From NCBI GenBank assembly GCA_003248935.1, contig QFQF01000005.1, positions 62,001 through 126,000 on the forward strand: 64,000 nt of DNA, given 5' to 3'. This DNA comes from Sphingobium sp. Its GTDB lineage: Bacteria; Pseudomonadota; Alphaproteobacteria; Sphingomonadales; Sphingomonadaceae. The stretch's first letter is position 1. Every line of letters begins with the position of its first letter. Below the pieces are notes generated by a model. The model did not search any database, was not told where the DNA came from, and saw nothing but the letters and a program-made list of their open reading frames with translations. Below are positions 59,722 to 64,000 of the stretch, in pieces. The position numbers and the translations under genes were made by a program.

Positions 59722-60789
59722 CTATTCGCGCCACCAAACAATGCCGGAGATGCGGTCTCCATCCTGTGGCTCGGCGCACGGCCCCGTACTGCCCCGTACG
59801 ATCAGGCTGTGGGGCAGCATCAGGTGAAAGCCGGGACTGGCCGAGCGCCGCCGGAACTCCGGATTGACCAGTATGTCGACCGCAGAGGACGCCATTTCCG
59901 CCTTCGGCTGACGGATTGTGGTGATCTGCGGCCACGCAGCGCGGGACGAGGCTGCGTCATCGAACCCGCAGACGGACAGCACATCGGGCACGGCGATGCC
60001 ATGCTTCATCGCCGTGATCAGGACGCCCAGCGCCATGTCATCATTGCACGCGAATATCGCCGTGGGCCGCTCCCCCTCCGCCAGCAGCCGGTCGCCAAGC
60101 TCAAGGCCGGAGCGGAAGGAGAAATCCCCCCGGACGATCCACCGGTCATCCACCATTATCCCGGCCGCCGCCATGGCGGCGCGAAATCCCTCCTCCCGGC
60201 GCAGGGAGGCACTGTGCGCCACCGGCCCCTGAACGAAGCCGATCCGCCGGTGGCCAAGGCCGATCAGATAGGCGGTCATCTCCAGCGCAGCGCCGTGATC
60301 ATCCATCCGGACGGCGCCGGACAACGGCGGCTCCACGCTGGGTGCCATCAGCACATGCGGCAATCCGGAATCGACGAAGATGTCGACCAGAACCTGCTCA
60401 TCGCAGATCGGTGGAGCGATAACGGCGCCGTCGAGGCGAAGCGCGGCGATGCTGTCACGCACCTGCTCCGCCCACCCGTCACGCGCGAGATCCACCGGCT
60501 CGACCACCAGATGATAGCTGCGCTCGCGACAGCGCAGCAGCGCCCCGTGCTGCACGTCCGCCGCATAGCCGGAGACCGGATCATCAATGAACAGGCCAAG
60601 CAGATAGGAACGGGAACTGGACAGGCTTCGGGCGAACGCGTTGGGCCGATAGTCGAGTTCGGCGACGACACGCTGCACCGCATCGCGGACTTCCGGGCGG
60701 ACATGATCCTCCCCGTTGATGACACGCGATACCGTCTTGGGGGAAACACCTGCGCGCGCCGCGACATCCTTGATCGTTACCGTCTTCAT
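59722..60789 (-). CDS. LacI family repressor of the sugar locus
   Basis: A 355-residue LacI regulator. The N-terminal helix-turn-helix and hinge read VTIKDVAARAGVSPKTVSRVINGEDHVRPEVRDAVQRVVAELDYRPNAFARSL, and a periplasmic-binding-like domain follows (IFACNDDMALGVLITAMKHGIAVPDVLSVCGFDD). The start overlaps the stop of the transporter gene (ATGA). Two matching operators lie upstream of the transporter at 62098-62136, so it probably represses both the transporter and the divergent receptor. Confidence 0.93.
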   Translation of the reverse strand: MKTVTIKDVAARAGVSPKTVSRVINGEDHVRPEVRDAVQRVVAELDYRPNAFARSLSSSRSYLLGLFIDDPVSGYAADVQHGALLRCRERSYHLVVEPVDLARDGWAEQVRDSIAALRLDGAVIAPPICDEQVLVDIFVDSGLPHVLMAPSVEPPLSGAVRMDDHGAALEMTAYLIGLGHRRIGFVQGPVAHSASLRREEGFRAAMAAAGIMVDDRWIVRGDFSFRSGLELGDRLLAEGERPTAIFACNDDMALGVLITAMKHGIAVPDVLSVCGFDDAASSRAAWPQITTIRQPKAEMASSAVDILVNPEFRRRSASPGFHLMLPHSLIVRGSTGPCAEPQDGDRISGIVWWRE

Positions 60790-62033
60790 GCGCGCGCTCC
60801 CTCGCACAGGCGGGCGAACAGCGCGATCCCCACATAGCATACCGCCGGAAGCAGCAGCGCGGCGAGCAGCGTCGCCGCATCGGCGATGACGCCCGTCGCC
60901 ATCGGCACCACTGCGCCGCCGACCACCGCCATGCACAGCCACATGGAGGCATGCGGCGCCTGTCGCGTGTCGGCGGGAAGCGCCAGCGCGTAGATGGTCG
61001 GGTACATGATCGCGTTGCACAGGCCGACGGCAAGCAGCGCAGCCGCACCCGCAGGTCCGGGCAATACAACCGCGACGGCGACCAGCGCAGCCGCCGCAAA
61101 CGCGACGTACAACAGCAGGCGCGCTTCGGCGACACGCGTCATTGCCCAGGCACCCGCGAACCGCCCGACCATGGCGCCGGCCCAATAGAGGCTGACGAGT
61201 TGCCCGGCCTCCACCGGCGCGGCGCCGAGCCGGTCTGGCCGCATCAGCACGCTGGGCAGCAGAGTCCCGATCGCGACTTCCGTACCGACATAGACGAAGA
61301 TCGCCATGACACCCCAGCGCAACCGCCGGTCGTGCAGCACGCCGAACATTGCACGGTTGGGGGCGAATCCCTGTCCCCCTCTCCCTTCGGACAGCATCGC
61401 GCGATTGATCAGAAAGGCGCCGGCCAGCACCGTAGTCACAACAGAGGTCGCCAGGAACGGCGTGGCGGCAAGCACACGGCCTCCACCAGCGCCCGGATCC
61501 AGATCGGCCAGCAGGAACGGCGCGCTCAGCAACGGCCCCAATACCGTGCCGAGCGAATTGAATCCCTGCAGCAATGTCAGCCTGCCCGCCGCGCGCCGGG
61601 ACGGGCCGATGACCGTGACGACCGTATTGGTCGCGATCTGGAGGAAGGTCTGTCCGGCCGACAGCAGCAACAGGGCACCAAGCACGAACAGGAAACCACG
61701 CATGCCCTGCGCCAACGCAAGGGCGAGACAGCCCGCCGTCATGATCGCGAGACCCGCGGCAATCGCACGGAGATAGCCCATGCGCACGATGCCGATCGTG
61801 ATCGGCACGGCAAACAGCAGGTAGCTGACATGAAAGGCCAGCTGGATCAGCAACGCCTGTGTGTAGTCCAGTGCCAGCATCAGCTTCAGCTGGGGAACCA
61901 GCAGACTGACCGACGAGGTCAGGAAGCCGCCGATGAAGAACACACCAATCGAAAGCTGAAACAGCCGTCCGGCTACCGCTTCGGTCGGGTCGGTACGCTG
62001 GGAAGACGCAGGGGAAACCATGGCGGCAGGCAT
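60786..62033 (-). CDS. Sugar MFS transporter (FucP/GluP type)
   Basis: A 415-residue inner-membrane sugar symporter with 12 membrane segments. It has the FucP/GluP signatures FLQIATNTVVTVIGP near residue 130, SRRAAGRLTLLQGFNSLGTVLGP, and SLYWAGAMVGRFAGAWAM. The ATG at 62033 has AGGATG in front of it; an internal ATG (62021) is an alternative. It is the first gene of a two-gene operon with lacI and is divergent from a TonB receptor, typical of sphingomonad oligosaccharide use. The sugar is unknown. Confidence 0.9.
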   Translation of the reverse strand: MPAAMVSPASSQRTDPTEAVAGRLFQLSIGVFFIGGFLTSSVSLLVPQLKLMLALDYTQALLIQLAFHVSYLLFAVPITIGIVRMGYLRAIAAGLAIMTAGCLALALAQGMRGFLFVLGALLLLSAGQTFLQIATNTVVTVIGPSRRAAGRLTLLQGFNSLGTVLGPLLSAPFLLADLDPGAGGGRVLAATPFLATSVVTTVLAGAFLINRAMLSEGRGGQGFAPNRAMFGVLHDRRLRWGVMAIFVYVGTEVAIGTLLPSVLMRPDRLGAAPVEAGQLVSLYWAGAMVGRFAGAWAMTRVAEARLLLYVAFAAAALVAVAVVLPGPAGAAALLAVGLCNAIMYPTIYALALPADTRQAPHASMWLCMAVVGGAVVPMATGVIADAATLLAALLLPAVCYVGIALFARLCEGARA

Positions 62034-62097
62034 TTGCAGGCATCCTATCCTGATTTTTCTGTTGGAGGAACAGGGAGCACACCTTCCTCCGATCCGA

Positions 62098-62136
62098 TTG
62101 ACAACGATGTCAAAAGACCATTGACATCGTTGTCAA
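62098..62136. promoter_or_regulatory. Twin LacI-type operators between the sugar transporter and TonB receptor
   Basis: TTGACAACGATGTCAA (62098-62113) and TTGACATCGTTGTCAA (62121-62136) are exact reverse complements of one another, with centres 23 bp apart. Each is a near-perfect 16-bp palindrome with a central CG, as LacI-family sites have. The second overlaps a possible -35 (TTGACA, 62121-62126) of the plus-strand receptor promoter, so binding would block transcription. Confidence 0.85.
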
Positions 62137-62189
62137 GCTCTGGTGTACGAACGCCTCAATCAACAAAGTCTCTACCTGGGAGGGTGATG

Positions 62190-64000
62190 ATGAAAAGGTA
62201 CGCGCTCGTCGCGAGCACAACACTTGCGACCGGTCTGGCATTCGTTTCGACGGCTTTCGCGCAGGATGCGGCCTCCCCTGCACCGCAGGCCGCGGCCGCC
62301 GCGCAGGACTCCGGCGACATCATCGTCACCGCCACGCGCCGTGAAACCACCCTGCAATCGACCCCGATCGCGATTTCCGCCTTCAGCCAGGACACGCTGA
62401 ACAAGAATGGCGTGAAGGACGTGACCGACCTCGCCCGCTTCGTCCCCTCGCTCCAGTTCAACCAGCAGGGCGACCAGTCGGCCGTGCTCCTGACCCTGCG
62501 CGGCATCGGTAACGACAGCGCCTATACGGAGGTCGCCGACCCCGAAGTCGCCATCTATGTCGACGGCATCTACTCGCCGCGCTCGCAGGGCGCGTCGGTG
62601 CTGATGTACGACATGGAGCGTGTCGAGGTGCTGCGCGGGCCGCAGGGCACGCTGTTCGGCCGCAACGCCACCGTCGGCGCGCTGAGCCTCATCTCCGCCA
62701 AGCCCAGGCTCGGCGAGTTCAGCGGCAATGTGGAGGCGGTCGCCGGCAATTACGACCGTCTGGGCGTGCGCGGCGCGATCAACATCCCGGTCACCGACAC
62801 CCTCGCCTTTCGTGTCGCCTTCGTGACCGACCGGCATGACGGCTATGCCGACTATCAGGCCGCGCCCGACATTCCCGGCATCAACAAGTCGGCCTTCGTC
62901 ACCACCGGCAAGAAATATTACGCCGCCGACCAGCAGTCGGGCCGAGTCTCCATGCTGTGGAAGCCCAGCGACCGCTTCAGCTGGAACCTGTCGGCAGAGG
63001 GTTTCCTCGACAATGGCGCGCCGGTCATCGGCCTGCTCCAGACGCCGCGCGCAGGCACCAAACGCTGGTCGACGCTCAGCGACACCGCGCCGGACACGGA
63101 CCGCTACTCGGTCGCCGTGCGCAGCACGATGAACTATGACATCACCGACGGCATTCAGCTGAGCTATATCGCCGGCTGGTCGCGCATCGGCGGCAGCACC
63201 CGGACGGACGCCGACGCGGGCGCGCTGCCCCCGACCGGCACCGTCGACGCGGACGGCAACGACCTGCCCCTGGGCGCATTCAACGAAAACCGCACCCTCT
63301 CCTCGCGCTATGACTTCCAGAGCCATGAGGTCCAGTTGAAGTCGACCGGCGAACAGGCCGTCGACTGGATTTTGGGCGCCTATTACAGCCATGAGAAGAA
63401 CCGCATCCGCTTCGACATCGACCAGCGGAACGGCTATCGCGACGGCACCTTCTCCTGGGCGGGCAGCTTCATCCAGGCGAACCGCCAGATCGATTCCCGC
63501 GCGGTGTTCGGCCAGACCGTGTGGCACGCCACCGACTGGCTGCGCCTGACCGGCGGCCTGCGCTACACCTCGGACAAGAAGCAGGATATTGGCGGCCGCA
63601 ACGTCACCTTCTCCGGCGACGGCTGCTCGCCTGCCGACTCCGCGCCCGGCGGCATCTGTCAGGGCGGCATCTTCGGCGCCTATCCGGATGCGACGGCGGC
63701 GGAACTGGTCGCGCTGCTACCCGGCTTTTCCATCTCGAACAATGATGTGAAGGGCAAGTGGAACAAGGTCACCTGGCTGGCCCGCGTCGATGCGGACCTG
63801 GCGCCCGGCATCCTTGGCTATGCGAGCGTCTCGACCGGCTTCAAGTCCGGCAACATCCAGGACAATTCGCAGCTGACCAACCCGGAAACGATCACCAACT
63901 ATGAAGCGGGCATGAAGACGCGCTTTTTCGATCGCCGCGTCACCCTGAACGTCGCCGCCTATTACAGCGACTTCAAGGGCTATCAGGTGAACCAGGCCGT
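62190..64000 (+). CDS. TonB-dependent receptor of the sugar locus (cut by window edge)
   Basis: A receptor fragment of 603 complete codons that runs off the right edge without a stop. Signal peptide MKRYALVASTTLATGLAFVSTAFA, TonB box region (DIIVTATRRETTLQSTPIAISAF), plug (LTLRGIGNDSAYTEVADPEVAIYVDGIYSPR and VEVLRGPQGTLFGRNATVGALSLISAKP), and the start of the barrel (GLRYTSDKK, ASVSTGFKSGNI). The ATG at 62190 is six bases after GGGAGGG; ATG 62187 is an alternative. It is divergent from the sugar transporter and LacI genes across the twin operators. Confidence 0.92.
   Translation, partial: MKRYALVASTTLATGLAFVSTAFAQDAASPAPQAAAAAQDSGDIIVTATRRETTLQSTPIAISAFSQDTLNKNGVKDVTDLARFVPSLQFNQQGDQSAVLLTLRGIGNDSAYTEVADPEVAIYVDGIYSPRSQGASVLMYDMERVEVLRGPQGTLFGRNATVGALSLISAKPRLGEFSGNVEAVAGNYDRLGVRGAINIPVTDTLAFRVAFVTDRHDGYADYQAAPDIPGINKSAFVTTGKKYYAADQQSGRVSMLWKPSDRFSWNLSAEGFLDNGAPVIGLLQTPRAGTKRWSTLSDTAPDTDRYSVAVRSTMNYDITDGIQLSYIAGWSRIGGSTRTDADAGALPPTGTVDADGNDLPLGAFNENRTLSSRYDFQSHEVQLKSTGEQAVDWILGAYYSHEKNRIRFDIDQRNGYRDGTFSWAGSFIQANRQIDSRAVFGQTVWHATDWLRLTGGLRYTSDKKQDIGGRNVTFSGDGCSPADSAPGGICQGGIFGAYPDATAAELVALLPGFSISNNDVKGKWNKVTWLARVDADLAPGILGYASVSTGFKSGNIQDNSQLTNPETITNYEAGMKTRFFDRRVTLNVAAYYSDFKGYQVNQA

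Noticed and set aside
59722..62082. Single 786-codon minus frame covering lacI and the transporter region
   Set aside because: Only its 3' part (lacI) is real. The upstream part is out of frame with the sugar transporter, whose frame starts at 62033.
1..64000. tRNA, rRNA, CRISPR, insertion sequences or phage genes
   Set aside because: I saw no supporting pattern. A dedicated RNA scan would be needed to exclude small RNA genes.

Overview
The window is high-GC DNA, densely packed with genes on both strands. It reads like a chromosome segment of an aerobic alphaproteobacterium of the Sphingomonadaceae. The evidence is three large TonB-dependent receptors (a fourth large outer-membrane theme is periplasmic peptidases), tripartite efflux pumps with lipoprotein outer-membrane factors, a group II truncated haemoglobin next to hemN, OmpW, and many ATGA stop/start overlaps. 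I see no rRNA, tRNA, CRISPR array, insertion sequence or prophage gene, so this looks like core plus metabolic accessory chromosome. The genus is inference from gene content.

Layout. 0-10 kb: malic enzyme (cut by the left edge, minus strand), an M3 oligopeptidase, BluB, CstA with its small partner YbdD, a LysR regulator facing a succinyl-CoA:acetate-type CoA-transferase, outer-membrane phospholipase A, and a 30-codon membrane-peptide candidate. 10-17 kb: an RND efflux operon (fusion protein, pump, outer-membrane factor) divergent from a TetR regulator, with a perfect 18-bp palindrome between them. 17-23 kb: truncated haemoglobin and HemN, divergent from OmpW across an FNR/FixK-type box, then TypA and an exported adenosine-deaminase-like protein. 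23-29.6 kb: a tightly coupled five-gene operon (DUF1592-type haem protein, Tat-exported DUF1552 protein, ankyrin protein, cytochrome c', cytochrome b561) whose joint function I do not know. 29.6-37.6 kb: a purine locus (LysR, TonB receptor with an EF-hand loop, NUP-type nucleoside permease, 8-oxoguanine-deaminase-like enzyme, NCS2 permease). 37.6-43 kb: two small unknown proteins, then MarR divergent from an EmrA/EmrB/outer-membrane-factor pump, and a 35-codon membrane peptide opposite the end of that operon.

43-53 kb is a peptide-scavenging locus: exported amidohydrolase, TonB receptor, M14 carboxypeptidase, M20 protein and M19 protein. The last two lack several of the metal ligands normal for their families, which is the most unusual protein-level signal here. 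52.9-56.5 kb: a translationally coupled aminotransferase / ketopantoate-reductase-like / class II aldolase operon divergent from an Lrp-type regulator. 56.5-59.6 kb: FdhD and a YdeP-type molybdopterin oxidoreductase. 59.7-64 kb: a LacI regulator and a FucP/GluP-type sugar transporter divergent from a TonB receptor cut by the right edge, with twin LacI-type operators between them.

The common theme is uptake of large or scarce nutrients (purines, peptides, sugars) through TonB receptors. Each locus has periplasmic or cytoplasmic processing enzymes and a dedicated local regulator. Start codons were chosen by ribosome-binding site and family fit and often differ from the longest open frame.
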